The notes: generated by a model not told the origin, from the letters alone. Positions 36,109-45,643 are shown, numbered from the stretch's first letter. The stretch: 64,000 bases of DNA from Candidatus Poribacteria bacterium (GCA_026702755.1 JAPPBX010000095.1:30157-94156); one strand, 5' to 3'. Numbers and translations are program-made.

Positions 36109-37785
36109 ATGGAACTTTCAGGAGCGCAAATCCTTGTTGACAGTCTCAAGCGGGAAGGTGTCGAATATATTTTCGGTGTGAACGGTGGCGCGGCGATGCC
36201 GATTTTCGATGCCCTTTACAGCGAGACCGAGGTTAAATTGATACCGATGCGGCATGAACAAGGAGCTTCCCACGCCGCTGATGGCTATGCACGCGCCACT
36301 GGGGATGTCGGTGTCGCACTCGCAACTTCCGGTCCCGGCGCAACGAATCTTGTCACCGGTATTGCGACCGCCTATATGGATTCGATTCCGATGGTTGCGA
36401 TTACTGGACAGGTTTTCACCCACTATATCGGCAGCGATGCCTTCCAAGAATGTGATGTCATCGGTGTAACACGTCCGATCTGTAAGCACAGTTACCTCAT
36501 CAAAAGTAGCGATGAGATAGCAGATGTCGTCGCTGAAGCGTTTCACATCGCGAAGACCGGAAAACCCGGTCCCGTAATTATTGACATCGCCAAAGATGCC
36601 CAGATACACGAAACACTGTTTCAATATCCAGAAACAGTTGACATCCGTAGCTACAAGCCGCAAGTTCATGGTGATCCAGCACAAATTGCAAAAGCGGCGG
36701 CACTGATTAAAGAAGCGAAACGCCCCATGCTTTATGCCGGAGGCGGTGTTGTACTCGCCAATGCCAGTGAGGAGCTGCGGCAGCTCACTCTCAAAACCCA
36801 GATTCCGATTACTGTTACATTAATGGGACTCGGTGCATTTCCCGAAACGCACCCTTTAGCGATGGAAATGCCCGGAATGCACGGTTCTTGTTGCGCTAAT
36901 TACGCTTTTACCGATGCTGATCTCGTTATCGCTATTGGCGCAAGGTTCGATGACCGTGTTACGGGTGATCTCAGTAAATTCGCACCGAACGCGAAGAAAA
37001 TTCACATCGACATTGATGCCTCCTGTATCGGAAAAAATGTACCGGTGGATGTTCCTATCGTAGGTGATGCGAAGAGCGTTCTGACAGAACTGAATAAACA
37101 GGTTGGGACAGCAGACATTGACCCATGGCGCGACCAGATTCAGGAATGGAAGCAGAAGTACCCGTTTGAATATGAGCAGAAAGCCGATAAGGTGATGCCG
37201 CAATATGTCATTGAACAGATTTACGAGCATTACAGCGATGCGATTGTTGTCGCGGATGTCGGACAGCACCAGATGTGGGCGGCGCAATACTTCAAATTCA
37301 CCGAACCGCGGCAGTGGCTCAACTCCGGCGGTCTCGGTACGATGGGCTTTAGCCTCCCCGCCGCAATCGGCGCGCAGCTTGGATGTCCGGACAAAACTGT
37401 CGTCAACATCAACGGAGACGGTTCCTATATCATGACAATCCAAGAATTGGTACCAGCGATTACGATGAAGCTGCCGCTTAAGGTTTTCATCATCAACAAT
37501 ATGTACTTGGGGATGGTGCGCCAGTGGCAGGAATTGTTCCACGGCAAACGCTACTCTGCTGTCGATTACCACGATAATCCGGATTTCGCATTGCTCGCAC
37601 AGGCATTCGGTGCCACCGGTCTACGGGTTGAACACCCCGACGAGGTCGAACCCGCATTGCAGAAGGCGAAAGGGATCACCGACGGTCCTGTGGTCATTGA
37701 CTTCATCGTTGATGAAGAGGAGAACGTGTTCCCAATGGTGCCAGCTGGTGCTGGACTTGGAGATGTTATCCGCGGGTTATCCTAA
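36109..37785 (+). CDS. ilvB: acetolactate synthase, large (catalytic) subunit
   Basis: A 558-residue thiamine-diphosphate enzyme that condenses pyruvate with pyruvate or 2-ketobutyrate, the first common step of branched-chain amino-acid synthesis. The catalytic glutamate is in M-R-H-E-Q-G-A near residue 48. The FAD/middle domain holds G-A-R-F-D-D-R-V-T-G, and the ThDP motif runs from G-D-G-S-Y to N-N-M-Y-L-G-M-V-R-Q-W. AAGGAAAA precedes the ATG. It is the first gene behind the T-box leader and is followed by ilvN and ilvC, both separated from it by repeat elements rather than promoters. Confidence 0.97.
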   Translation: MELSGAQILVDSLKREGVEYIFGVNGGAAMPIFDALYSETEVKLIPMRHEQGASHAADGYARATGDVGVALATSGPGATNLVTGIATAYMDSIPMVAITGQVFTHYIGSDAFQECDVIGVTRPICKHSYLIKSSDEIADVVAEAFHIAKTGKPGPVIIDIAKDAQIHETLFQYPETVDIRSYKPQVHGDPAQIAKAAALIKEAKRPMLYAGGGVVLANASEELRQLTLKTQIPITVTLMGLGAFPETHPLAMEMPGMHGSCCANYAFTDADLVIAIGARFDDRVTGDLSKFAPNAKKIHIDIDASCIGKNVPVDVPIVGDAKSVLTELNKQVGTADIDPWRDQIQEWKQKYPFEYEQKADKVMPQYVIEQIYEHYSDAIVVADVGQHQMWAAQYFKFTEPRQWLNSGGLGTMGFSLPAAIGAQLGCPDKTVVNINGDGSYIMTIQELVPAITMKLPLKVFIINNMYLGMVRQWQELFHGKRYSAVDYHDNPDFALLAQAFGATGLRVEHPDEVEPALQKAKGITDGPVVIDFIVDEEENVFPMVPAGAGLGDVIRGLS

Positions 37786-37794
37786 CGATTTTAA

Positions 37795-37975
37795 GGGTTG
37801 TCAGTTATCAGTTATCAGTTACAAGAGGGTACCGTTAAACGAGGGGAAACACCCTATCAAAAACACCTCTTAACCGATGACCGAAAGGTTTTTCGGAGGA
37901 AAACCGAACCGATAACCGATAACCATAAAACCGATAACTGAAAGCCTGCGCAGCAGGCGAACCGAAAACTATAAA
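37795..37975. repeat. CAGTTATCAGT-type composite repeat with two hairpins
   Basis: Fills the ilvB-ilvN gap. It starts GTTGTCAGTTATCAG, contains the hairpins GGTTTTTCGGAGGAAAACC (37887-37905) and GCCTGCGCAGCAGGC (37944-37958), each preceded by CTGAAA or CCGAAA and followed by GAACC, and ends about four bases before the ilvN ATG. Confidence 0.75.
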
Positions 37976-37978
37976 AGA

Positions 37979-38479
37979 ATGAATTCTGAAAAACGACACA
38001 TCTTTTCCGTTTTGGTCGAAAACCGATTTGGTGTCCTTGCCCGTGTGGCAGGACTCTTCAGCGGGCGCGGCTTTAATATTGACAGTCTCAACGTCGCCGA
38101 GACGCATGACAGGAGCATTTCGCAGATAACCCTTGTCACACACGGCGATGCCCAAATCATTGAACAGATCTACCACCATTTAAACAGACTCATTGACGTT
38201 ATTGAGGTGACCGACCTCTCTACCGCTGGAACGCATGTTGAGCGAGAACTTGTCCTTATCAAGATCGCTACCGATGATCCTCGAAAACGTACCGAGGTTC
38301 TACAAGTCGCGGAAGTTTTTCGTGGACGAGTTATAGATATGAAACCTACCTCACTTGTCCTTGAAATCACAGGTGATGAGGGTAAATTGAAAGCGGCGAT
38401 TGATATTTTTAATACGTACGGTATCCTTGAGTTAGCACGCACCGGTAAAATAGCGATGTTACGCGGCTCTGAGAAATAG
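37979..38479 (+). CDS. ilvN: acetolactate synthase, small (regulatory) subunit
   Basis: A 166-residue protein. The N-terminal ACT domain is clear: F-S-V-L-V-E-N-R-F-G-V-L-A-R-V-A-G-L-F with R-G-F-N-I-D-S-L. A C-terminal ALS_ss_C domain follows from about residue 80. It binds the large subunit and confers feedback inhibition by valine (family knowledge). Only AAAAGA precedes the ATG and a repeat fills the upstream gap, so the ribosome site is poor. It lies between ilvB and ilvC and is presumably on the T-box-controlled transcript. Confidence 0.96.
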   Translation: MNSEKRHIFSVLVENRFGVLARVAGLFSGRGFNIDSLNVAETHDRSISQITLVTHGDAQIIEQIYHHLNRLIDVIEVTDLSTAGTHVERELVLIKIATDDPRKRTEVLQVAEVFRGRVIDMKPTSLVLEITGDEGKLKAAIDIFNTYGILELARTGKIAMLRGSEK

Positions 38480-38480
38480 G

Positions 38481-38598
38481 ACATAGTTGTCAGTTTTCAG
38501 CGGTCAGTTGTCGGTTAATCCTTTGTAGCAGATGAAAACACTTTGTCTGCTACAAACGAGTTACTGACACCGACGACTGACGACTGACAACCAAAAAG
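38481..38598. repeat. CAGTTTTCAG-type repeat between ilvN and ilvC
   Basis: Starts AGTTGTCAGTTTTCAGCGGT and ends GACGACTGACGACTGACAAC; the two ends are inverted relative to each other, with TGTAGCAGA and TCTGCTACA forming an inner stem. It stops just before the AAAAAGGA ribosome site of ilvC. Confidence 0.7.
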
Positions 38599-38608
38599 GA
38601 ATAGATTT

Positions 38609-39601
38609 ATGGCAACGATTTATTACGATAGTGATGCTAATTTTGATTTACTAAAAGAGCGTACCGTCGCTGTCGTCGGCTACGGTGCACAAGGTCGCGC
38701 CCAATCGCTGAACCTTAAAGACAGTGGTGCAAACGTCGTCGTCGGGTTATACGAAGGTAGTCGCTCAAAGGAGCGAGCAGAGGCGGAGGGTTTGACCGTC
38801 AAAACCGTTGAGGAGGCCGCAGCGATGGCAGACATCGTTCAGGTACTCATTCCCGACGAACGCCATGCCGCTGTTTACCGCGACCAGATTGCCCCAAACA
38901 TGCAGGCAGGAAATATGCTGCTCGTCTCGCACGGGTTCAGCGTCCATTTTGGACAGATTGTGCCTGCCGGTGATATTGATGTCGCAATGATTGCGCCTAA
39001 GGGCCCCGGTTCTCTCGTCCGTGAAGTGTTTGAAGGCGGTGGCGGTGTGCCGTGTCTCATTGCTATCCATCAGGATACGTCCGGTCTTGCTCGCGATGTA
39101 GCACTTGCTTATGCCAGAGGTATCGGTGGCACACGTTCAGGGGTTATTGAGACCACGTTTCGCGAGGAAACCGAAACCGATCTTTTCGGTGAGCAAGCCG
39201 TCTTGTGTGGTGGGACCGCTGCACTCATCAAAGCCGCTTTTGATACACTTGTTGAAGCCGGCTACCAACCCGAAATGGCTTATTTTGAGTGTCTCCACGA
39301 ACTCAAGTTGATTGTCGACTTGATTTACTCTGGCGGATTGAGTAAAATGCGGAATGATATTAGCAATACCGCCGAATTCGGAGACCTCACACGTGGTCCA
39401 CAGATTATTGACGACAATGTCCGAGACAAGATGCGCCAAATCTTAAAGGACGTGCAGGAAGGGGTCTTCGCACGGGAATGGGTTTTGGAGAATGAGGCGA
39501 ATCAACCCGTGTTGGGCGCGCTCCGTCGGCAGGAGGCAGAACTCGAAATAGAAGAGGTCGGCAAGAATCTCCGCAGCATGATGAGTTGGCTTGACGAGTA
39601 G
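38609..39601 (+). CDS. ilvC: ketol-acid reductoisomerase (class I)
   Basis: A 330-residue NAD(P)H- and Mg2+-dependent enzyme that isomerises and reduces acetolactate or acetohydroxybutyrate, the second step of valine and isoleucine synthesis. The cofactor loop is V-G-Y-G-A-Q-G-R-A near residue 24, with G-S-R-S-K after the second strand, suggesting NADPH use. I-A-P-K-G-P-G and D-L-F-G-E-Q (Mg-binding acids) are present, and the length is that of the short class. AAAAGGA precedes the ATG. It is the last amino-acid gene of the T-box-controlled cluster; ilvD is elsewhere (21270-22949). Confidence 0.97.
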   Translation: MATIYYDSDANFDLLKERTVAVVGYGAQGRAQSLNLKDSGANVVVGLYEGSRSKERAEAEGLTVKTVEEAAAMADIVQVLIPDERHAAVYRDQIAPNMQAGNMLLVSHGFSVHFGQIVPAGDIDVAMIAPKGPGSLVREVFEGGGGVPCLIAIHQDTSGLARDVALAYARGIGGTRSGVIETTFREETETDLFGEQAVLCGGTAALIKAAFDTLVEAGYQPEMAYFECLHELKLIVDLIYSGGLSKMRNDISNTAEFGDLTRGPQIIDDNVRDKMRQILKDVQEGVFAREWVLENEANQPVLGALRRQEAELEIEEVGKNLRSMMSWLDE

Positions 39602-39621
39602 ACTATCCTTTCCCAAACCCT

Positions 39622-39646
39622 GGTAGGTGCGATTTCCAACCGCATC
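39622..39646. repeat. GGTGCGATT/AACCGCATC palindromic repeat
   Basis: GGTAGGTGCGATTTCC is followed by AACCGCATC, an imperfect member of the family at 114-167, 40205-40226 and 60516-60541. It lies directly upstream of the GNAT start. Confidence 0.55.
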
Positions 39647-39656
39647 GATCACAACA

Positions 39657-40103
39657 ATGGATGTATCCGACAACACGAATACCCATCCAGACCCATTCTT
39701 CATTCGAGAGTGCCGCCCCGAAGAGGCGGAAGCACTTCTGGCGTTGTGGAAAATTGCTGGCACCTCTCCGAGCGTCACAGATACAATCACGAACATCCGA
39801 AACACGATAGAAAGTCCGGCATTCGTGCTGATTGCTGAGGTAGATCGATGCATCGTTGGCTCCTTAATCGCCACTTTTGATGGCTGGCGCGGAAACATGT
39901 ATCGGATCGCAGTTCATCCTGACTACCGACGACGTGGCATCGGACGCGCCTTAGTCAAGGAAGGCGAGAGATGTTTAGTGAAACAGGGTGCTAAACGCAT
40001 CACTGCACTCGTGGAGGAGAAGTATCCAGGGGCTGTCGCGTTCTGGTCAAGTGTCGGGTATGAGATAGAACCTGGGATACTAAGATTTTTCCGCAATCCC
40101 TAA
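39657..40103 (+). CDS. GNAT-family N-acetyltransferase
   Basis: A 148-residue acetyl-CoA-dependent transferase. Motif A is R-I-A-V-H-P-D-Y-R-R-R-G-I-G-R-A-L near residue 90, the acetyl-CoA pyrophosphate loop. The C-terminal A-V-A-F-W-S-S-V-G-Y is also typical. The substrate is unknown. The start is taken as the ATG at 39657; an upstream GTG at 39627 lies inside a palindromic repeat and is unlikely. No clear ribosome site is seen. It lies 55 bases after ilvC and may be read through from the ilv transcript. Confidence 0.82.
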   Translation: MDVSDNTNTHPDPFFIRECRPEEAEALLALWKIAGTSPSVTDTITNIRNTIESPAFVLIAEVDRCIVGSLIATFDGWRGNMYRIAVHPDYRRRGIGRALVKEGERCLVKQGAKRITALVEEKYPGAVAFWSSVGYEIEPGILRFFRNP

Positions 40104-40554
40104 TGCCAGTTACGAATTCTCTCAACTGTGGTAGGGACAATGTAAGAAGAGCACCATAAGGGTCAATTTTAGGAAAAATAACCGCCTGGGCACCCAGACC
40201 GGTAGGTTCGGTTTCCTAACCGAACCAGATTTTACACAGAAACCTTGAAGACTCCAAAACCTTCTTGAATCCCGTAGGGATGGCATCTTTGTAGAAAAAC
40301 GCGATTCACAGACCTAAGCCCCGTAGGGGCGGCATTTGTAGGGACATTCCTATAAAAATAACGCAAGTTGCCATCTTTGTAGCATAATCTGTTAGATTGT
40401 GCCTGTAAGGACGCAAACTGAAAGTTTACGCTACAAAATCTGGCGGATAATCAATGATTTTTAATGAAAATAGGCTCCGCCTGTCCAAAATCTTGTAAGT
40501 AGCAAATTGGGTTAAAATAGGTTAATCTCACGTTAGTCATAAGGGGGAGAGGAC
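40104..40554. other. repeat-rich intergenic region
   Basis: No gene is supported in these 451 bases. A perfect hairpin lies at 40205-40226 (GGTTCGGTT, loop TCCT, AACCGAACC). Two CCCGTAGGG(A/G) units each followed by (A/T/C)GGCAT occur at 40271-40286 and 40319-40335, and CATCTTTGTAG recurs. GCAAACTGAAAGTTTACGC near 40403 is another near-palindrome. A convincing promoter for the next gene was not found. Confidence 0.6.
40205..40226. repeat. perfect 9-bp palindromic repeat
   Basis: GGTTCGGTT (40205-40213) and AACCGAACC (40218-40226) with loop TCCT; same family as 114-167, 39622-39646 and 60516-60541, with compensatory base changes in the stem. Confidence 0.7.
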
Positions 40555-43500
40555 ATGGAATCTTGGAAATCTTTTATTCTCATTAGTTGTCTACTAATGT
40601 TCAGTGTGTGCATTCATCAAGACGTTGATGCCCAAGAAAACCTTGCACAAGAGGCGTATGCCATCTTTGAGCAAAGCTGCCTCAACTGCCACGGGGAACA
40701 CGGGGCCTATACCGAACAACTCATCATTGAGCATGCAGCGTTAGTCGCCCCCGGAGGTGCAGTAATTCCGGGAAATCCTGATGATTCGGAATTCTATAAG
40801 CGGTTAGTTGAAGAGCGTGTCGAAAAACGAATGCCACTCGGACAACCACCGCTCTCAGATGCTGCCATTGATACCATCCAACGCTGGATTTTGGCAGGTG
40901 CGCCCGATTGGCGAAACACCTTTGCATCAGACAGTCCCTTTGTCACACCCCAGGAAATGCTTGAGGTGATTGAGAATCATGTCAACTCGCTCCCACCCTT
41001 TGACCGCGCCTTCGCACGTTATTTTACACTCACCCACCTCTACAACGCTGGCGAAACAACTGAAGATCTCCATGCTTATCAACGCGCCCTCTCCAAACTC
41101 GTGAATAGCCTCTCTTGGGGACGTGAGATTGTCAATCCACAACCTGTTGATTCAGAAGAAACGATCTTCTATATTGATCTCCGAGACTACGAATGGGAGG
41201 TCGGAATCAACCGATGGACACTGATTGAGGCGGAATATCCGTATAAGGTTGAGTTCAACGCGCCAACCCAGACAACTCTGCACGAAAAACTGATGAACCT
41301 ACGCGAGGAAATGAGTTGTGAGGTGCCGTTTATCCATGTTGATTGGTTCCTTGCGAATGCATCATTGCCCGCGCTCTACCACGACATTCTCGATCTTCCG
41401 CGAACGGATCGCGCGTTAGAGGCGAAGCTCGGTGTGGATGTCGTCAGCAATCTCCGAAATGCAGCAGGGAAACGCGTCTGGCGCGCGGGGTTCAACGATT
41501 CCGGCGTGTCCAATAACAATCGCGTTGTCGAACGACACCAGTTTCAGCACGGTGCGTATTGGAAAAGCTACGACTTTGCGGGGAGTGTTGGCACACAGTA
41601 CATCTTTACACATCCGCTTGCTTTTACACACGATGGTGGCGAGATCATCTTCAATCTTCCTAACGGATTGCAAGCATACTACCTTGTAGATGCCGGCGGT
41701 AACCGACTCGACGCAGCACCCATAGACATCGTCCGGAATCCGGCTGCGAGCGACCCAACTGTCCGCAACGGACTTTCTTGTATCGGGTGCCACACCGAAG
41801 GCATGAAAACGTTTAAAGATCAGGTGCGTGGTGTTGTTGAACAAAATGAGAATCCCCCGTTTGACAAGGACCGGGTGTTACGACTCTATATTGAGAAATC
41901 CGTAATGGATGCTTTCGTTGAAGAGGATACTAACCGTTACCGGCAGGCACTTGAGAAAACAGGCGGTGTGTTTGGTAGTATTGAACCGGTTCAGCGGTTC
42001 CATGAAGCATTCCAAAGACCTCTTGATGCTGTGCAGGCTGCCGCTGCAGTCGGATTAGAAACTCAAGATTTCCTTCAGAAGATTCGTCAGAATACGAGTT
42101 TACAACATTTGGGTCTATTGGTGTTAGGGAACGGCACCGTGAAACGTGACACATGGACAGAGCAGTTCAGTGAAGTGGTCTTTGCGCTGGATTTCCCAGA
42201 AAGAAGCCAAGAGATTCCAATTGAACAACAGACGGAACGCATCCCTGGGGAATCGGTTTACATTCCCGACTCGAACCTACGGACGGCAATTGAAGAAGCA
42301 CTTGGCAAAGCACCAGGTACTCCGATCACAGTAGAGGATATGGAAACATGGACAACAGAGTTTCGCGCAGACAGCAGAAACATAAGCGATTTAACTGGGC
42401 TTGAGTTTGCAACAAATCAGAAAGTGTTAAGCCTTGCCAATAATTCAGTATCCGACCTATCTCCCCTCGCAAAGTTAACAAATTTGGAACATTTGGTTAT
42501 CAATGGCAATTTACTATCCGACCTATTCCCACTTGCAGGATTAACGAATTTAAAAAGTTTACATCTTTATGACAACCCAACAATTTCTGATGTATCACCT
42601 TTGGCAGGATTAATAAATTTGGAAATATTAGATCTGGGTGATTCTAATTTCAAAAGTAAACTTGACCTCTCAGAACTAGCGGGGTTAAGCAAGATACCAT
42701 GGCTTGCTGGGGGTCCGAAACTGGAGGGCCCCTGGTTGTGGGTAATGGTGCCAATAGGAGACATCGGTGCTGAGAAAGCTGCTTCCTCAGGAATAGATTG
42801 GCTCTCCGAAGCGAGTGGCGGTAAGGTAACAGAACAGCGAATTGCTACTAAAGGAGCAACAGAGGGAAAACCTGTTGGAAATATGGTGTGGACAACAGCA
42901 AGTCTTGCCACTAAAGGTAATACCATCAATGAAATGGCGAACACTGCCGGTTTAGGTGTGGGGGATATAGATTATCATGTTGCCTACGGTTCGCTCGTCT
43001 TGTATTCTTCCCTACATCAGAATACAAAAATGTATGTCGGCAGTGATGATGGTGTCAAGGTTTGGCTCAATGGGGAGTTGGTTCACAACAATCCTGCAAT
43101 CCGGTTTAGTGACGATTACAACGAAAAGTTCCCCGTTACTCTGAAACAAGGGATAAATTTACTGTTAGTTGCTGTTTACGAGGAGGGAGGTTGGTGGACA
43201 GGCTTTTTTGGATTTGAACCCGACGCTGCCTACACCGTGATACCTCCTAGTACTGGATTCACGTTTTCGACAGAGCCCACGAGTGTTCGCGTTGGGGATC
43301 CCTTTACCCTGCATATCGGGGCAAAGAAGATCACCGATTTAGCAGGATGGCAGTTTGACCTTGTATTTGATCCGACTGCCCTTGAAGCAATCGCGGTCAA
43401 CGACGGTGATTTCCTTAAGATAGGAGACGGAACGACTTTCTTCCAAAAAGGCATAATTGATAACACAGCAGGTGAGATCACAGAGTTAAGTTCGGCACTA

Positions 43501-44292
43501 ATTTCGGCAAGTGGTGTCAGCGGCACGGGCACTTTGTTATCGGTTACCTTCGCCACAAAAGTAGAAGGGGAAACTCAAATCGCACTGCGTAACTTTGAGT
43601 TAGGTTCAATTAGCGGTGCGGTCATACCTTCAGTCCACTCTGATGTTGTTATCAAGGTTGAAGACCAGTTTGCATGGGATGTAAATCGAGATGGGCGAGT
43701 GAGCATTCTGGATCTGATTCTGGTATCACAGCACTTAGGTTCTGCCGCGTCTGCCAACTCGAAATTTGACGTAAACGGTGATGGAATTATTAACATCCAA
43801 GACCTTATCCTTGTTGCACAGCATCTCGGTGAGTCAATGACTTCCGCTGCGCCTTCCACTCTCACTGGCAGCATAGAGGGGTTGGATCCTGCCATGATAC
43901 AGGCATGGATAGAGCAGGCGGAACTTGAAAATGATGGCTCTATTGCCTTCCAGCAAGGTATCGCGAACCTCCAATGGCTTTTAGCGTCGTTGATTCCTGA
44001 AGAGACAGCACTCCTGCCTAATTATCCCAATCCGTTCAATCCAGAGACGTGGATACCGTATCAGCTGCTTGAACCTTCAGAGGTTACTGTAAATATTTAT
44101 ACCGTAAATGGTGAGTTGGTTCGGACGTTGGCATTGGGACATAAGTTTGCCGGTATTTATCAGAGCCGAACCCGGGCGGCATATTGGGATGGGAAAAATG
44201 ATTTGGGTGAGCATGTTGCGAGTGGTATCTATTTCTATACGCTAACGGCGGGAGAATTCATCGCAACGCGGAAAATGCTGATTCGGAAATAG
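40555..44292 (+). CDS. multidomain secreted protein: cytochrome c, LRR, cohesin, dockerin, sorting-like domain
   Basis: A 1245-residue exported protein (signal peptide ends near V-D-A-Q, residue 27). In order: a PSCyt1-like cytochrome domain with C-L-N-C-H at residues 42-46; a second heme motif C-I-G-C-H at 409-413; internalin-type leucine-rich repeats at ~600-705 (L-A-K-L-T-N-L-E-H-L); a PA14/carbohydrate-binding-like segment at ~725-890; a cohesin-like domain at ~900-1035; a dockerin with two D-V-N-x-D-G-x-x-x-x-x-D-L loops at ~1040-1092; and a FlgD/T9SS-like C-terminus (N-Y-P-N-P-F-N-P-E-T-W) at ~1150-1245. Cohesin plus dockerin in one chain suggests self-assembly or adaptor use at the cell surface. 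Substrate and electron partner are unknown. The ATG follows GGGGGAGAGG. Confidence 0.85.
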   Translation: MESWKSFILISCLLMFSVCIHQDVDAQENLAQEAYAIFEQSCLNCHGEHGAYTEQLIIEHAALVAPGGAVIPGNPDDSEFYKRLVEERVEKRMPLGQPPLSDAAIDTIQRWILAGAPDWRNTFASDSPFVTPQEMLEVIENHVNSLPPFDRAFARYFTLTHLYNAGETTEDLHAYQRALSKLVNSLSWGREIVNPQPVDSEETIFYIDLRDYEWEVGINRWTLIEAEYPYKVEFNAPTQTTLHEKLMNLREEMSCEVPFIHVDWFLANASLPALYHDILDLPRTDRALEAKLGVDVVSNLRNAAGKRVWRAGFNDSGVSNNNRVVERHQFQHGAYWKSYDFAGSVGTQYIFTHPLAFTHDGGEIIFNLPNGLQAYYLVDAGGNRLDAAPIDIVRNPAASDPTVRNGLSCIGCHTEGMKTFKDQVRGVVEQNENPPFDKDRVLRLYIEKSVMDAFVEEDTNRYRQALEKTGGVFGSIEPVQRFHEAFQRPLDAVQAAAAVGLETQDFLQKIRQNTSLQHLGLLVLGNGTVKRDTWTEQFSEVVFALDFPERSQEIPIEQQTERIPGESVYIPDSNLRTAIEEALGKAPGTPITVEDMETWTTEFRADSRNISDLTGLEFATNQKVLSLANNSVSDLSPLAKLTNLEHLVINGNLLSDLFPLAGLTNLKSLHLYDNPTISDVSPLAGLINLEILDLGDSNFKSKLDLSELAGLSKIPWLAGGPKLEGPWLWVMVPIGDIGAEKAASSGIDWLSEASGGKVTEQRIATKGATEGKPVGNMVWTTASLATKGNTINEMANTAGLGVGDIDYHVAYGSLVLYSSLHQNTKMYVGSDDGVKVWLNGELVHNNPAIRFSDDYNEKFPVTLKQGINLLLVAVYEEGGWWTGFFGFEPDAAYTVIPPSTGFTFSTEPTSVRVGDPFTLHIGAKKITDLAGWQFDLVFDPTALEAIAVNDGDFLKIGDGTTFFQKGIIDNTAGEITELSSALISASGVSGTGTLLSVTFATKVEGETQIALRNFELGSISGAVIPSVHSDVVIKVEDQFAWDVNRDGRVSILDLILVSQHLGSAASANSKFDVNGDGIINIQDLILVAQHLGESMTSAAPSTLTGSIEGLDPAMIQAWIEQAELENDGSIAFQQGIANLQWLLASLIPEETALLPNYPNPFNPETWIPYQLLEPSEVTVNIYTVNGELVRTLALGHKFAGIYQSRTRAAYWDGKNDLGEHVASGIYFYTLTAGEFIATRKMLIRK

Positions 44293-44402
44293 TATCAAAT
44301 GACCATAGGATAGTTGCAACCCCACCGGTCCCTGAGAGGTCAACCCACTCAGTATGTTTTACAAGTGCCCGGATCTTTACAACACGATTGAGGAGATTAG
44401 CC

Positions 44403-45518
44403 GTGGAATTCAGAGGACATCTACTGGACAACACCTTCAAAAGCGTTTACGGGCTTGCCGTCGCTGATATAAACGGAGACGGACAACTTGACATCATCGC
44501 TGGCTCTATAGGCGAACCTATTATTGCTTGGTATGAGGCACCCCATTGGAAAAGGCATCTCGTAACCGATCAAGATAGCGGACACATCACTATTGCTCCT
44601 TACGATCTGACCGATAACGGCACGCCTGACCTCATTGTGGGTAGCGGCTTCAATCGTGGTGTAAACGCTGCCGAGGGGTACCTCCACTGGCTTGAGGCAC
44701 CGGTGCAAGACGGACAAAACTGGAAGAGCCATCACATCGCCGATGTCCCTTTCATTCATCGCATCGCATTGGCGAATCTTTCTGGAAATGCGTCAACATC
44801 CGTTCCTTTCCTCATCGTCGCCTCAATCCGCGGTGAGGATGGCAAACCCGGCGAATGGCACAGTCCCGGATCGCTCTGGTGCTATGAGCTTTCGGACACC
44901 CCACGAGATATAGCCTCTTGGCAATCCCATCTCCTCGACGATTCCCTCCACATCAACCACGGTTTGAGTATCAACGACGTTGACCAAGATGGACGCGATG
45001 ACGTACTGATTAGCTGCACAGAAGGACTCATCTGGTATGAACCACCTGTTAACCCAATGACTGACGACTGGGGTAAATGGATCATCAACAATCTTGAGTG
45101 TAGTGATGCATTCGCAGCGGACATTGATGGCGACGGTATCAATGAAATTTTAGGTATTGAACCGTGGCACGGGAACAATCTCGTCTGGTATAAAGCCACC
45201 GGCGATCTACGTACCGATCCGTGGGAGCGTCACCTCATTGACGATACGCTCAATCGCGGGCACTCCCTTGCTGCTGTTGATGTTGATGGCGACGGTATAC
45301 TTGAAATTGTCTGTGGATACAACGGCGAAGGCACAAGTTTGCATCTCTACCGTCCAGAGGATCTGACACAAAACCGCTGGAGCAAGGAGACGATTGACGA
45401 TGGTGGTTTAGGTGTTGGACAGATGCACGTCTTAGATATGAACGGAAACGGTAGGTTGGACATCGTCGCGAGCGGTCTCAGCACCGGTAACGTCAAATGG
45501 TACGAAAACCTCCCGTAG
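44403..45518 (+). CDS. FG-GAP/VCBS-repeat protein
   Basis: A 371-residue protein built of at least six calcium-loop repeats: D-I-N-G-D-G-Q-L-D-I, D-L-T-D-N-G-T-P-D-L, D-V-D-Q-D-G-R-D-D-V, D-I-D-G-D-G-I-N-E-I, D-V-D-G-D-G-I-L-E-I and D-M-N-G-N-G-R-L-D-I. This is the FG-GAP/VCBS beta-propeller seen in integrin-like and lyase-associated surface proteins. No signal peptide is visible, which is odd for the family. The GTG at 44403 is preferred because GAGGAG lies at the right distance; an in-frame TTG at 44388 overlaps that site. It follows the multidomain cytochrome/cohesin gene but with a 110-base gap. Confidence 0.8.
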   Translation: MEFRGHLLDNTFKSVYGLAVADINGDGQLDIIAGSIGEPIIAWYEAPHWKRHLVTDQDSGHITIAPYDLTDNGTPDLIVGSGFNRGVNAAEGYLHWLEAPVQDGQNWKSHHIADVPFIHRIALANLSGNASTSVPFLIVASIRGEDGKPGEWHSPGSLWCYELSDTPRDIASWQSHLLDDSLHINHGLSINDVDQDGRDDVLISCTEGLIWYEPPVNPMTDDWGKWIINNLECSDAFAADIDGDGINEILGIEPWHGNNLVWYKATGDLRTDPWERHLIDDTLNRGHSLAAVDVDGDGILEIVCGYNGEGTSLHLYRPEDLTQNRWSKETIDDGGLGVGQMHVLDMNGNGRLDIVASGLSTGNVKWYENLP

Positions 45519-45575
45519 AATACCCTTCCCTTTTATACGCTAAAGGTGAGGTTAGAACCTTGCCAGTGTGAACAC

Positions 45576-45643
45576 GCGGTTATCAGTTATTAGAAGGAGA
45601 TATATTCTTCTTACTGATAACCGACAACTGATAACTGACAACT
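45576..45643. repeat. CAGTTATCAG-type repeat
   Basis: GGTTATCAGTTATTAG on the left and CTGATAACTGACAACTA on the right, inverted. It lies between convergent genes and reaches into the stop codon region of the minus-strand gene at 45642. Confidence 0.7.

Noticed and set aside
36856..37572. A 238-codon minus-strand frame
   Set aside because: Opposite the conserved thiamine-diphosphate region of ilvB; no domain seen.
40335..40554. A promoter TTGTAA/TAAAAT before the multidomain cytochrome gene
   Set aside because: The spacer is only 14 bases.
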